This document shows positions 53,501-62,654 of a stretch of 64,000 nt of DNA, one piece after another. This stretch comes from Takifugu bimaculatus (Eukaryota; Chordata; Actinopteri; Tetraodontiformes; Tetraodontidae): assembly GCA_004026145.2 (NCBI GenBank), contig CP034980.1, positions 4,042,964 through 4,106,963 of the forward strand. The letters run 5' to 3'. The position numbers were made by a program, and so were the translations under genes. The notes beneath the pieces are model-generated. The model was not told where the DNA came from and did no database searches. It worked only from the letters and a program-made list of their open reading frames with translations. The stretch's first letter is position 1. Each line of letters begins with the position of its first letter.

Positions 53501-56500
53501 GCATGTCTTTATGTTGCTTTCCCGAGCAGGTTTCAATTTTAGAACGTGTGGATTTGCACAGTGGTAAGAGTATTCTTAACAGATTTTCCCACGCAAATAC
53601 CAGAATCCTTTTTTATACTGTACATCGAGGCCACCAGGGTTCAAATTGAGCTTAGCCATGAAGAATTCCATGCGTGTAAATAAAAACAAACATAAGGAAA
53701 GTTGCAGCTTGTTGCTCAATCAATAAGTTCTCCTTAAAGTTAACTATAACTGAAATAATCATTTTTTTATCGCTGCCCTTTGTGCTCTTGTTCTAAATCT
53801 TGCATTCCATTTTGTGTGTCTGCAGTGGACGGAGGCTGGAGCGAATGGAGCAAGTGGTCAGCCTGTGGTGCTGACTGTTCCATGTGGAGGACCAGGGAGT
53901 GCACCCAACCCTCACCTGGCACCGGGGGCAAAGACTGCCAAGGGCTGGACCTCCAGTCGCTCAACTGTACCAGCGAGCAGTGCCCACAGAGTGAGTGCAC
54001 CACCTACATGCTGCAAACAAAACTCTCGGCTCACAACAACTTGCTCTCTCACAGCTATACGGCCGTGCCTTCCACTTCTATATTTGCTCACTTTACCAAT
54101 CCTGAGTGGCGAGTTGAGATTTAAAAAAAATCAATAAATGTGCTCATAACCCCTGAGAGCTGTAACCACTCATCTGTTAAAATAGAAAAGCAGCGCAATC
54201 TAGGCTAAGACCTTCATCAGACATGAGGAGCGGATCTCAAACAATACGCAGAGCGCAGGTGTGGAGGATTAGCATTAGCTTGTCCCTCCACTAGCACTGA
54301 AAGAGCTTGAAGAGAGCGTGGCTGTTGGCCTCATTTTCTGGCAACAGCTGTGAGAACCTTCCTCTTTTTATCAGATCAAATAAACCTTCCACACCTCTTC
54401 TGAGAAAGATATTATATATCTTTCGAAGAGGTTCATAAAGTCCCCTCACAGAACACAGTCTGACTCTGTGACCTACAACTACGTACCCCCTCTGCCTGAC
54501 CTGTATGGACAATCAGATCTAATAAATCCGGATGTGATTAAAAAAATAAAACAGCCTTTCTGTCACGTCTCTGCTGATGTCCTCTTACATGTGGGCTTTC
54601 AGCTGTTTCTCAGGTGTGCATGTGCGCCGTGATGGTGGCAATAATGTGACACGTGTGCACTGTGGGGATTAGAAGTATCTCTGAGAGGACTGAGACACCG
54701 CGGGGCTTACTGCTGACCAGATGGACATGAAAGCAGAGGCACCCCCCTGCAAATATCAAAGGCTTGAAGATCTTGCCGCCTGCAGTCCAGAATGATGAGG
54801 TTCTGCCTGACGTCTCAGTGAGAAAATGTTATTAATCGTTCGCTTTCTAGTCAATCTGGTAAACACGGTTTGAACGACAACGGAGACCAGCGAATTAACA
54901 AACTGGATGTTTATGTTCGTACTCAGGTGGACTGATGAGGCATGGAGGGAAAGCTGTGGGGGCCCGCCGTGGCTGCTGTTTGCAGCTTTTCCATATTTAT
55001 GTGTGCGTGTCTGTTTGTCAGCCATTAGCTTTGAGTTAGAGATTTGCAGCTGCGATCCTGGGATTTCTGTTGGCCCATCATCTGGGGTCAGCAGCTCTTT
55101 CCCGGAGAGGACGGATCTATATGTAAAGATGGCAGCGTTGGCGCCTCCAACAAGCACAGAGTTACAGTATTTACCACACCGACAGCACAGAGCCGAGTGC
55201 TGGACTCTGAGAGACGCCTGCCCCAATCTGCTCCCCGCAGATGTGTTTCCGCAGACAAAGGCAGTGTGAAGTATTATAATAAGCAAAATAGAAAGGTGGT
55301 TTTGGCTTGTCAGCGTCTTCCATTCTTCAACTGTGTCCGTAGGCCATTAACCAGGATGGAAAAATTCCCCTTGAAACAAAAGACACTTTTCTCTCCTCCG
55401 GTGTGATTGAAGAGAGCGGGTGGAAAGAGAGCCATGGCCGCTACCCCACAGAGAAGGCGTCGCCCGCCTGAAAACCTCGCCGACGTCTAATCTCCATCAT
55501 TGTGGCAGAAATGGCAGCCATTAGCTGAGGTTATTGTTTCAGGGTTGGTGTAATAATCAGGTCAGACCCGGGATCATTTCCATAAAGCAAACAAGTGGAG
55601 CCCCAGCACCCAAAAATGTTTTAAATCTCTGCAGGGAAATAATTAACGTGCTGGCAACAGGCCAGAGGGAAAAAAATGGCAGCAGGTGGTGGAGGGCACA
55701 AAAATAGAGACATATCACACTGCTTGTATTTAGACAGAGGGAATTAGGCAGCATTAAAACAATTATTCGTCTTAATGCACGTAATGAAGGTAATCAAGTC
55801 AATTTACCACAGCATCCCATTTCAGCTCTGTCACAGATGATACGGAAAGGGCCGCTATTAATCTGCCTTTAGTCTCATTTTGACTCATGGGGCTAATTTT
55901 GTTATAATGCAGCAATTTTTTAGTCAGCTTAGGGGTCACAGTGTGTAAAAAATGGCCAAGCCTTTATTTACGGCCGTATTTTATCCCGCAGATGGGACGA
56001 CTGTATTGTGGTGATAGTAATGGTCATATTCACTTTGGGAGTTTTAGAAGCCATATTTCCATGACCTTAAGAACTTGGCCATGGGATGAAATATCATCTC
56101 AGGTCTCTTGATAAATGCCCTAGGGGGGAGGAGCAGGAGGCTGCAAAGCTTTTATTTATCAAAGCAGGAGGGAGTAAGGAGCAAGTGGTGGAGGACTACC
56201 CGGTGTGGGATTTGTGCTGACTGCAAATGCGAGCAAAGTCCAAAACTGAAGGAGAGGCCTCAGAGGTAGGTGAATTATAAGTTGACAAGAGCTCATCCCT
56301 GGAGCGAGTATGAGGAGCTGAACCGAAAGCTTCAGGAAAAGGTGAGGAAAAAAAAAAAAGAAAAACAGAGATTGGCCCAGGGTCAGCTGCGAAAGCAGCT
56401 CATCACATCCACAGATTGTCCGCAGGCGGGTGTCAATCACGATGAGAGGTCACACACAAAGAGAATCAAAAGTTCTCTTCCAGCAGCGACATGAATGAAC

Positions 56501-59127
56501 GATGGAGCGACAAGCAGAGGAGAGCAAAGTCCAGATAATGATAGTGGAGCGAGAGAGTGAGAGAGAGATGGGACCGAACTAAATCCCATCCAATTATAAA
56601 ACCTGATTAGCTATGTCAATTAAAGTGTGATGGATGTCCTTTCACTTATTGGCTGGCATCATGGAAATCAATGCGCAGGGGCCAGGAGGGGCTGGGAGCT
56701 GTTGCTGGTCAGGACTGTAGCGAGCGGCGGGATCGTTTTGCCCGTGACACCTGGCGGGTCAGATAAAACTTCAGTCGGCGATGCCCTGATAAACCACCAG
56801 AGATTACAGACAGAAAAGAGGGAGAGAGAGTCGTCTGATTGACTGTCTTTTTTGTCTGGGCGCAAGGATGGAGGGTGCCGTGGAAGCGGAAGAGCAGAGA
56901 TACTGGATCTGTGCATCGGAGGGCAGATCCAGGTGCCTTTGGTTTGCCCTCAGAGAGTAAACAGTGACCAGCCAATCTGAAGCGGTGTTTATCCAATCAG
57001 CACAATCCGGCAGCCCCGTCTCCTTGCTGACGGCGGTTGGTTTTCCCCCCCTTTTGTCTGACGCTAGGAGTCCAAATATTGCAGCCTCGCCTGGCCTTTG
57101 AACCACAAAGACAATTGGATTTGGGAACTTTAATGAGAGGCTCAGCCGCAGACACTCGGCACTTTTTTGGAGCTCATTGTGGAAGGTGAAAGGTTTAGCC
57201 GGGCTGCTTACAGCTGAGCACCTTCTGAGGAGAGGGGCATCCACGGGAGTCAGGGGAGGGTAAATGGATGAGATAAAGGGTGGAGGAAGGGCGTACCTCT
57301 CCAGCGAGATGCTCCACGCCATAAGTATGTCCTGCGCAGACACGCAGGGGTAAAAGACCCAATCTCCTGTTTATCTTCAGCCAGTCAGTGGCGATTGATT
57401 ACATGTCAGGAGATCTCTGGCATCAGAATGGCCTGCAATAGCGCTCGGCTGCATATAATCCCTCTACTCAAGGTATCAGATTGTACCGAGATAATCACCC
57501 ATGAAATAGATTCTGGCGTTTCCCCTTAAAAATCTTGGGCGTGTCAGGTGGTTTGGGAGGAAAGGAATGGTTTCTTTTGAGGCGGAGTGAGGTGGCAAGG
57601 CGGCGGCGCAGACGGAGCGATGAATACCAACGAGTGCGAGGCTGAAACACGGCGTTTATTGACCCATTTGTCTTTGCTCCCCAAAATGAACTGCATGCTG
57701 CTAATTTAATTATGCTGAAGTCACAGATTTGGTAACAGCAATTAAAACTTGTCAAATCTGTGCTTGCCAGGATGAGTGTGGGTTCCGTGTAGCGGTGATA
57801 TACACTGTGGTGAGGACCTATACACAGTCTGGGGATATTAATTGGAATTCGCCGTACCTGGTGTTAATAAGAACAGTTTTGACATTAACTCTCTGGAGCT
57901 TTCTGCGGCTGCTCCCTGTCACATGCTCACGGTTTTCTGCCCCTTCTTTAGACTGCCATTCTCGCATGCATTCACTGCTTTCCTCCTCCCCGCGGCACTT
58001 TAACCTTCGCCTCCGTTCTCCGCTCCTCGGGGCTGCGCCACTCTACACATCCCCTCCTTTGCTGTGTTCAGTTGACAGCACTACGCCCCCACGACTCCCC
58101 GGGACAATGGCCCTCCACAAAAGGCCCCGGGAGCATCCTCCACCTCCACCACTCAATTCTCCAAGCCCAGAGAGACAACCGTAGAAAATCCCATTCTCCT
58201 GCAAAACACACACAGACACACAAATACACAACCTGATGTTTGTTTGACATCATCCTCATACTGTACTTTTGGGAGAAAGGCACTCTAGTGCTTTTGAGAG
58301 AGGAAGAGCGAGAGAGAGGGGGGCATTCAATAAGAGCTGCTAGAATTTCATAAGCAAATCCTTCATTTTTCCTCCACCTCTCTGGGGAGGGTTGTGTACT
58401 TGGAGAGGCAACGAACATGCTAGCAGAAGATATATTTATCCAGCGCTGAAACTAAAGCAACACCCAAAACTTGTCTCACTCCTTTTCGATTGTCGCAACA
58501 CGGTGTTAAAGTCACCCTCATCTGCTGATGACGCCGTGTTTATTGAGTGACTTTGACAAATATTTCAGGAATAGACATCTAATTTTCTTTTGGCCCCGCC
58601 CCCGAACGGCCTCTCATCTGCATCTTAATCTTAACCTCCTTTGACCTGCGGATGCTGTTTTTAAAGCTCACCTGAGTGAGATCGTCAGGTTATGGTTCAC
58701 GGTTAACTCTCCTTTTGTCTGTCGCAGCTGTTAGCGGCGCGGAGGATGTGGCACTCTACGTGGGGGTGGTGGCGGTGGCCCTGTGCCTGACCCTGCTCCT
58801 CATCGTCGTGGTGTTGGTCTACCGGCGGAAGAAGGAGGGCCTCGACGCCGACGTGGCAGATTCGTCCATTCTCACCACTGGCTTCCAGCCCATGGGCATC
58901 AAGCCCAGCAAGCCAGGTGTGTGGGCACCGCGGCCACGCAGGCCTCCCCTCCACAGCAGTAGGACACTGTTCTTTGTTCTCCTTCGTGCATCCATCGGTC
59001 TGTCCGTCAACCCACCGTGACCGTGCAGCGCTCATTTACGTGTACCAGTAATTGTTGGTTTGTGGGGGTGGTTTGAATGTGTTGACAGTAGTTTGTAGTC
59101 TAAAGAGAATGTAGTGTGTGTGGGTGC

Positions 59128-59175
<48 letters not shown>

Positions 59176-62100
59176 CACACACAGAGATACAGGATCTGTT
59201 TATTTGCCTGCCTGACACATTATGTTTTGCCATCACCTCATTGTCAGGAAATGTACCCACTCTGTTTACTGCCTGTGTGGAGCCTCAGAGCTTTCCCAGC
59301 GCGTAATAGAAATACAACTGTCTGAGCTGGATGGAGATGGGAAGGGTGAGCTGCAGTGTCTGATTCACAGTGTCTGAGGGGGAAAAAAGCCATTAAATAT
59401 TCTTGGTGCTAAGCTGCAGCGGAGTTCTGTTTGGAATTGATTGTGTGGCGGCTAAACAGACAAAGATGGAGTGTGTGTGGAAGGTAGCCTGGCTTTCACC
59501 AGAACGTGCCTTTGTGTACTGTCAGCGTGTGAGTCACCCGTTTTCTGCACCATGTGCTTTTGCAATTGGCGCAGCGTGTGTGTGTGTGTGTGCCGGCTTC
59601 AGTGAGTGTGAGGTCTGTTTCTGATGTACGAGCCACGCCAGCTGTCGCTCACCGAGGGCTCACGCGAGTGCTTCCGCTCTTCTATTGTTTCAACAGAGAA
59701 TTCCCATTTGCTCACCATCCAGCCTGATCTAACCACCACCACCACCAGTTACCAGGGCACCCTCCGCTCCCGCCACGATACCACAGGGAAGTTTTCCATG
59801 ACCAACGGGACCCTGCTGGATCCCCTTCCCAACGGCTCACACACTCTGCATAATGGCAAACTCAACCCGGACCCCCCTGAGTTTGTGAGCAGGCTGTCGA
59901 CTCAGAGCTACTTTAAGACGCTGCCGCGTGACGTAGCGAACGCCTCGTACGGGACCTTCAACTTCCTGGGAGGGAGGCTGACAATCCCCAACACAGGTGG
60001 GTGTGTGTGTGTGTGTGTGGGGGGGGGTCCAGTTATGGTCCTAAAGTCATGTCAAAGTCATTTCAACAGCGTTTGTGATGTCCTCCTGCAGCCATGTAGG
60101 GAAATCAAATTAGCAGTAGCAGCATGCTGCATTTAATAGCAAACCTATGGTGCTTTCTAGCACGATTTCCATTGGAGTGTTTTCGGTAGGCGATGCATCG
60201 GTCTGACAAACAGATCATCATTCAATAGTGAATATTGATCCCAGCAGCAGCATTTAAGGAGACTATGCTTGAAGAAGACATGCATCTTTAGATGTGCAAG
60301 GAAACTCAGCTTGGCTTCAACTCCTAATCAAAATCATCTATCACAGGTGAATACGTTGTGATTAAATGATTTTTTTTGTTGGTCAGGAGCTAAAACCACA
60401 TTAGAGAACAATTCACCCGTCTTCAGTAATTGTCTCAGATGTCTGCGTGTGTATCTAATACTGGTAGCAGTCATAACTCTCCTGAAATTAGTACTCTAAC
60501 CATGCATCCTTAATTGATTTGACTGGTGAAATCACACGGTGCTCAACTGAATTAATTTTTGAAAAGCTTTTTAATAGATGGGTTGAATTGACAGATTTAT
60601 TAGTGGTACATCGAGTGGCTATCAGGGCTTCATTTATGAAAACCCATCGCCAGCGTTTCCTGTCAACAGATGAAATGTAGCGTAAACTTCTGTCAGTTCG
60701 TGCAGATTTAACTAAGGTGGACGTGAGTCCGGCGTCTCGGTTATCTATCCCTAAATATCTCATTCGCTTTCTGAAACCAAATTATTCTCACTCTGAGTTT
60801 TCTATCGCTTTGTGATCACATTCCAGGATTTACCGGCTCTATGAAAAGGGATTTGGGGCACAGGATGTGAGGATGTACCAGTTAATGAGCTGAAACATCC
60901 CAGGAAGAAATGTAGTTGTTGACGTGACTGTAGGTAGAGGTTTAATTGAGAGGATGACGGTGCAGCCAAAGAAGCCAAACCAGAATTCATCTTTATTCTG
61001 CAACAAAACAGACCTGTCTCTTCCCTGCGAGGCTCCCTCCAGCATTTCCTGTTTCCCTCACACCTCCAGTTAAATACACATAGCTTATATAATAAAGAAT
61101 GCTTTACATGGCTGATTGTGAGCCGTCAAGATTTGTTAAAGAGAACCCCCCCCCCCCAAAAAAAAGGGTTATTTTTCAGCGTTCTTGCCATCACTCTCTC
61201 TCTCTCTCTCTCTCTTCCTCTGTTCCCGTCTCTTTAATCTCTCTCCTCCGCTCATCTTACTGCTTTGTTATGCATGAATTAACTTAAAGCCATGTAGAGT
61301 ATGCCACACATTGGCACCCTTTTCCTCGGCGGGACACAGAAAAATCAGCGCTTACGTGCCTGAACACAGGAGACGCTGTCACTTAGAAGAAACTTTATAG
61401 ACCCAGACGCGGCTGCGAGCGTTCAGGCACCTTCGCCTCATTCAGGATAGATGTTTATTTTATGGTGAACAGACCTAGTTTACAATGCAGTGATTGTGTC
61501 ACTGTCACTGTTTGTAGCCGATTTTAAATAGGATGTATTCTTTTTGGTGGGGGGGGGGGGGGAGTTGAATGTGAATCAGATCACAAATACCACATCACTC
61601 CCGCTCCCTTAAACACTTCAGTTTAGTCTCAAAGGTGCACTGAAAAACACCTCCGCTCTTCCCGGGGGAAGTGCAATTTTCCCGGAGAAGTCTGTTCCAC
61701 GGGCTCAATTATCTGCTGGGAGCCAGACGGACGACATTTAAACTGTGGCGCAGCGTGCGCTTTTGTCTCAGCTAATTGTTGACTGTGGGGCCGCGTCCCA
61801 CCTCGGCTGTGGGTGCAGAGATTTGCATCTGCAGTACCTGGCGGAGGCTGCCTCTGACCTTCACCATTGTGTTTTCGTCCTTTTTCCGCAGCGATATTGT
61901 TTTGTTGAGTAGACCCGCTTCCCTTTTGTGAGATGACAAAAGCACTTTTCATTCAGAACAAATGAGCCTCTCCCACTCCTTCTCACCCCCCCCCACCTTT
62001 GTTGTTATTTGCATTAGGAATCAGTCTGCTCATTCCTCCCGAGGCCATCCCACGAGGAAAGATCTATGAGATTTATCTCACTGTTCAGCGGAAGGAAGAT

Positions 62101-62654
62101 TTAAGGTGGGTCTCTTTAACGCTGCCTAACTGGCAGTCATCCCTCGATGCCACTAGGCTGTTTGTTTTGATGCTCCGCTGGTCCATTAGGAAAGGCTTAA
62201 GAGCGTGTGCCAGCGCCGTGGAGCAGCGATGTAAATAAATAACGTAGCCTTTTAGCACGATGTGCACAAGTTTAGCTTAAATGAATTGTATGGGAAACAC
62301 TGTTTATCTGTACACTCTCAGAGGACAGTAGCTCTCTGATAATGGTGCTCTTCGTGCTCAGTCTGGGCTCGTCACTCACTGCAGGAGGCTCTCATAAGTG
62401 GGCACCGTTTTCCGAGGTGCCGGGATCACACCCAGCTCGCAAGATTAGAGAGCTCTCACCCATAAAACTGTCTTTCTCGGCGTAGGTTACCCCTGGCGGG
62501 ATGTCAGACCCTACTGGGCCCAGTCGTGAGCTGCGGCCCTCCGGGGGTGGTCCTGAGCCGGCCAGTCATTCTCAGCATGGACCACTGCTCCGACGGATGC
62601 CTGGACAACTGGGCCCTACGACTCAAGAAGCAGAACTATGAGGGTGTGTGGGAG
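26306..62654 (+). CDS. unc5a: unc5a netrin receptor gene, spliced, 5' and 3' incomplete
   Basis: The coding sequence is join(26306..26521, 42622..42765, 44489..44592, 45520..45700, 47859..48026, 53826..53990, 58728..58916, 59697..59996, 62018..62105, 62486..62654). The 1724 exonic bases stay in one frame through all nine junctions, and each junction has AG and GT at its borders. The family is a type I membrane receptor for netrin in axon repulsion and in netrin-dependent survival. The domain order seen is Ig, Ig, TSP1, TSP1, transmembrane helix, juxtamembrane region and the start of ZU5. The UNC5A assignment rests on EDVALYVG, RRKKEGLD, DVADSSIL, HLLTIQPDL and IPRGKIYEIYLT, which differ from UNC5B, C and D as I recall them. 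The signal-peptide exon is not certain, and the ZU5 end, UPA and death domains lie past the window. Compared with roughly 840-900 residues for the family, about two thirds of the protein is here. Confidence 0.95.
27195..27241. repeat. (CA)n microsatellite, interrupted
   Basis: CA runs at 27195-27204 and 27213-27241 are separated by TAAACATAAA. They lie in the intron after exon 2. Confidence 0.97.
27407..27491. repeat. cluster of nested inverted repeats
   Basis: GGTTGAACTGAGAGTTTAG (27412-27430) pairs with CTAAACTCTTAGTTCAACC (27452-27470) with one mismatch. TTAGAGGTTGAAC (27407-27419) pairs perfectly with GTTCAACCTCTAA (27443-27455). TGAACTAAA and TTTAGTTCA (27473-27491) form a third hairpin. 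The motif is GTTCAACC/TTTAG reused in both orientations. Confidence 0.9.
29579..29595. repeat. short interstitial telomere-like repeat
   Basis: AACCCTAACCCTAACCC is just under three units of the vertebrate telomere repeat (CCCTAA). It lies in intron 2, flanked by ordinary sequence. Confidence 0.9.
35440..35505. repeat. possible fragment of a dispersed teleost repeat
   Basis: The stretch contains AAGTGCTTCACACATCCG, then CATTCACCCATTCACTCACC and GACGGCTGG. It resembles the segment AAAGTGCTTTACA...CATTCACCCATTCACACAC..GATGG that occurs in many copies in fish genomes. Only about 65 bp are recognisable and no flanking element is seen, so this could be a decayed fragment. The family is not identified. 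Confidence 0.4.
42622..42765 (+). CDS. unc5a: unc5a coding exon 3: second half of Ig1
   Basis: The exon is 144 nt, phase 1 at both ends. It has a good acceptor (gctttgcag) and a strong donor (gtaagt). The translation reads LPIMQVTIDITRQQVEK, IFGLDQYWCQCVAWS and TTGTQKSQKAYIRIA, which is the conserved UNC5 Ig1 C-terminal half. The YWCQCVAW motif carries the second canonical Ig cysteine and a further cysteine that pairs with YFKC in the preceding exon. This exon lies 16.1 kb from exon 2, the longest confirmed intron in the window. Confidence 0.95.
42766..44488 (+). other. unc5a intron 3 (1.7 kb)
   Basis: A phase-1 intron. It contains a CT repeat at 43323-43349 and a 13-base A run near 44366, and ends in a long T-rich tract before exon 4. 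No other feature is seen. Confidence 0.9.
43323..43349. repeat. (CT)n microsatellite
   Basis: About 12 CT units in the intron after exon 3. Confidence 0.95.
44489..44592 (+). CDS. unc5a: unc5a coding exon 4: first part of Ig2
   Basis: The exon is 104 nt, entered in phase 1 and left in phase 0. It follows a long T-rich tract and the acceptor cttgcag, and ends at the donor gtgagg. The product begins with the codon split across the junction (Y), then LRKNFEEEPQGKEVALDQEV, then LLRCHPPEGVPQPE. The cysteine in LLRCHPP is the first Ig2 cysteine. It is followed 0.93 kb later by the other half of Ig2, so this is the only domain here split by a phase-0 intron. Confidence 0.95.
44593..45519 (+). other. 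unc5a intron 4 (0.93 kb)
   Basis: The phase-0 intron inside Ig2. The frame at 45191-45733 crossing into exon 5 is in the wrong phase and is a shadow. Nothing else is seen. Confidence 0.9.
45520..45700 (+). CDS. unc5a: unc5a coding exon 5: second part of Ig2
   Basis: The exon is 181 nt, entered in phase 0 after the acceptor gttttcag and left in phase 1 at the donor gtgggt. It encodes VEWQRNEDILNPESDPNFF, TADHNLIIRKARMADTG and NYTCVAKNIVARRKSTSAA. NYTC holds both the second Ig2 cysteine and an N-glycosylation sequon, as in other UNC5 proteins. It ends in VLVY with the next codon split, which joins to the TSP exon as VNGG or, if that exon is skipped, to the second TSP exon as VDGG. Confidence 0.95.
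45701..47858 (+). other. unc5a intron 5 (2.2 kb)
   Basis: A phase-1 intron between Ig2 and the first TSP repeat. Its last 75 bases are strongly C-rich (47785-47845) and are then interrupted by CGGCGCCGG just before the acceptor ccttaacag. Confidence 0.9.
47859..48026 (+). CDS. unc5a: unc5a coding exon 6: first thrombospondin type 1 repeat
   Basis: The exon is 168 nt (56 codons), phase 1 at both ends, and is exactly one TSP1 domain. The tryptophan ladder WSTWTTWSSC matches the WxxW C-mannosylation pattern. It continues CSAVCGRGWQKRSRSCTNP and PLNGGSSCEGQNIQKSVC, ending VATCPG. Six cysteines are present, as expected. No Ser or Thr directly precedes the second cysteine (AVCG), so the O-fucose consensus is not met. 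The upstream tract is C-rich with an unusually purine-containing last stretch before the acceptor. Mammalian UNC5A transcripts lacking this repeat are known, so it is a likely cassette exon. The donor is gtaact. Confidence 0.95.
50474..50506. repeat. (GGA)11 trinucleotide repeat
   Basis: A perfect GGA/GAG run in the intron between the TSP exons. On the minus strand it would encode polyserine or a similar homopolymer, and no gene is supported there. Confidence 0.97.
51003..51042. repeat. (AC)n/(ACGC)n microsatellite
   Basis: A CA run passes into a CACG/ACGC variant at its right end. It lies in the intron between the two TSP exons. Confidence 0.97.
52698..52743. repeat. GT-rich tandem repeat with GTCTGTGTGTG units
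   Basis: Three imperfect units of the form GTCTGTGTGTG(C/T) end in a G run. They lie in the intron between the TSP exons. Confidence 0.9.
53826..53990 (+). CDS. unc5a: unc5a coding exon 7: second thrombospondin type 1 repeat
   Basis: The exon is 165 nt (55 codons), phase 1 at both ends. It follows tgtctgcag and precedes the perfect donor gtgagt. It encodes VDGGWSEWSKWSACGADCS, MWRTRECTQPSPGTGGKDC and QGLDLQSLNCTSEQCPQ. It has the WxxWxxW pattern, and the sequon NCT matches the family position. The motif CGADCSMW is the counterpart of the mammalian UNC5A CGLDCTHW. The exon joins directly to the membrane exon without the short extra linker segment (KKTLSD type) that UNC5B and UNC5C carry. Confidence 0.95.
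53991..58727 (+). other. unc5a intron 7 (4.7 kb)
   Basis: A phase-1 intron between the second TSP repeat and the membrane exon. UNC5B and UNC5C carry a small extra linker exon here; I looked for a KKTLSD-like peptide and saw none. An exon-like frame at 56270-56340 with a donor-like end is the only oddity. Confidence 0.85.
58728..58916 (+). CDS. unc5a: unc5a coding exon 8: transmembrane helix and caspase-site region
   Basis: The exon is 189 nt, phase 1 at both ends, between the acceptor gtcgcag and the donor gtgtgt. It encodes VSGAEDVALYVG, then a hydrophobic run of about 23 residues ending in LVY, then the basic stop-transfer RRKKEGLD. The cytoplasmic start DADVADSSILTTGFQPMG follows. DVAD (58850-58861) sits at the position of the DxxD caspase-3 site described for UNC5 dependence receptors. 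This exon gives the clearest evidence for UNC5A over its paralogues. The donor gtgtgtggg is weaker than most in the gene. Confidence 0.96.
58917..59696 (+). other. unc5a intron 8 (0.78 kb)
   Basis: A phase-1 intron carrying the compound GT/GA/CA microsatellite at 59113-59181 and a short GT run near 59577. Confidence 0.92.
59113..59181. repeat. compound (GT)n(GA)n(CA)n microsatellite
   Basis: GT units, then about 14 GA units with one AAAG interruption, then a short CA run. The element lies in the 780-bp intron between unc5a exons 8 and 9. Confidence 0.97.
59697..59996 (+). CDS. unc5a: unc5a coding exon 9: juxtamembrane cytoplasmic region
   Basis: The exon is 300 nt, phase 1 at both ends, with the acceptor gtttcaacag. 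It encodes ENSHLLTIQPDLTTTTTSYQ, FSMTNGTLLDPLPNGSHTL, EFVSRLSTQSYFKTLPRD and YGTFNFLGGRLTIPNTG. These match the UNC5A-specific juxtamembrane region, including the threonine run after QPDL. The C-terminal NFLGGRLTIPNTG starts the ZU5 fold. The donor gtgggt is the first bases of a GT microsatellite. Confidence 0.96.
59997..60028. repeat. (GT)n followed by G run, starting at the exon 9 donor
   Basis: The 5' splice site of exon 9 reads gtgggtgtgtgtgtgtgt and continues into a run of nine G. The first GT of the tract is the donor itself, so length changes in the repeat would alter the sequence just inside the intron. Confidence 0.95.
61193..61215. repeat. (CT)n microsatellite
   Basis: About 11 CT units in the intron after exon 9. 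A C run then an A run lie about 40 bp upstream. Confidence 0.95.
61549..61562. repeat. poly-G run
   Basis: 14 consecutive G. Similar runs occur at 9482-9496, 26101-26114 and 48612-48624; all are outside exons. Confidence 0.98.
62018..62105 (+). CDS. unc5a: unc5a coding exon 10: N-terminal part of ZU5
   Basis: The exon is 88 nt, entered in phase 1 and left in phase 2. It follows a C/T-rich tract and gcattag, and ends at the donor gtgggt. It encodes GISLLIPPEAIPRGKIYEIY and then LTVQRKEDL plus part of an arginine codon. This is the strongly conserved beta-strand pair of the ZU5 domain, in which IPRGKIYEIYLT distinguishes UNC5A from the IPQG forms of UNC5B and UNC5C. Confidence 0.96.
62106..62485 (+). 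other. unc5a intron 10 (380 bp)
   Basis: A short phase-2 intron within ZU5; no repeat or other feature is seen. Confidence 0.93.
62486..62654 (+). CDS. unc5a: unc5a coding exon 11: central ZU5; last exon in the window
   Basis: The exon is 169 nt. It completes the arginine codon begun in exon 10 and ends in phase 0 at the strong donor gtaaga. It encodes LPLAGCQTLLGPVVSCGPPG, VVLSRPVILSMDHCSDGCLD and NWALRLKKQNYEGVWE, all of ZU5 type. The family continues with a segment beginning near DVL, but no such exon is visible in 62655-64000. The remaining ZU5 strands, the UPA domain and the death domain are therefore outside the window. Confidence 0.95.

Larger units (their letters stand above)
48027..53825 (+). 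other. unc5a intron 6 (5.8 kb)
   Basis: A phase-1 intron between the two TSP repeats. It holds a G run at 48612, a short GT run near 48773, (GGA)11 at 50474, the AC/ACGC repeat at 51003 and a GT-rich repeat at 52698. No additional exon is recognised. Confidence 0.9.
59997..62017 (+). other. unc5a intron 9 (2.0 kb)
   Basis: A phase-1 intron. It begins with the GT/G tract, has a CT repeat at 61193 and a 14-base G run at 61549, and ends in a C-rich tract (61985-61996) before the acceptor. Confidence 0.92.

Noticed and set aside
58043..58418. Minus-strand frames of 62 and 116 codons in intron 7
   Set aside because: They are low-complexity products of CA/GT and GGA-rich sequence, with no family match and no splice signals.
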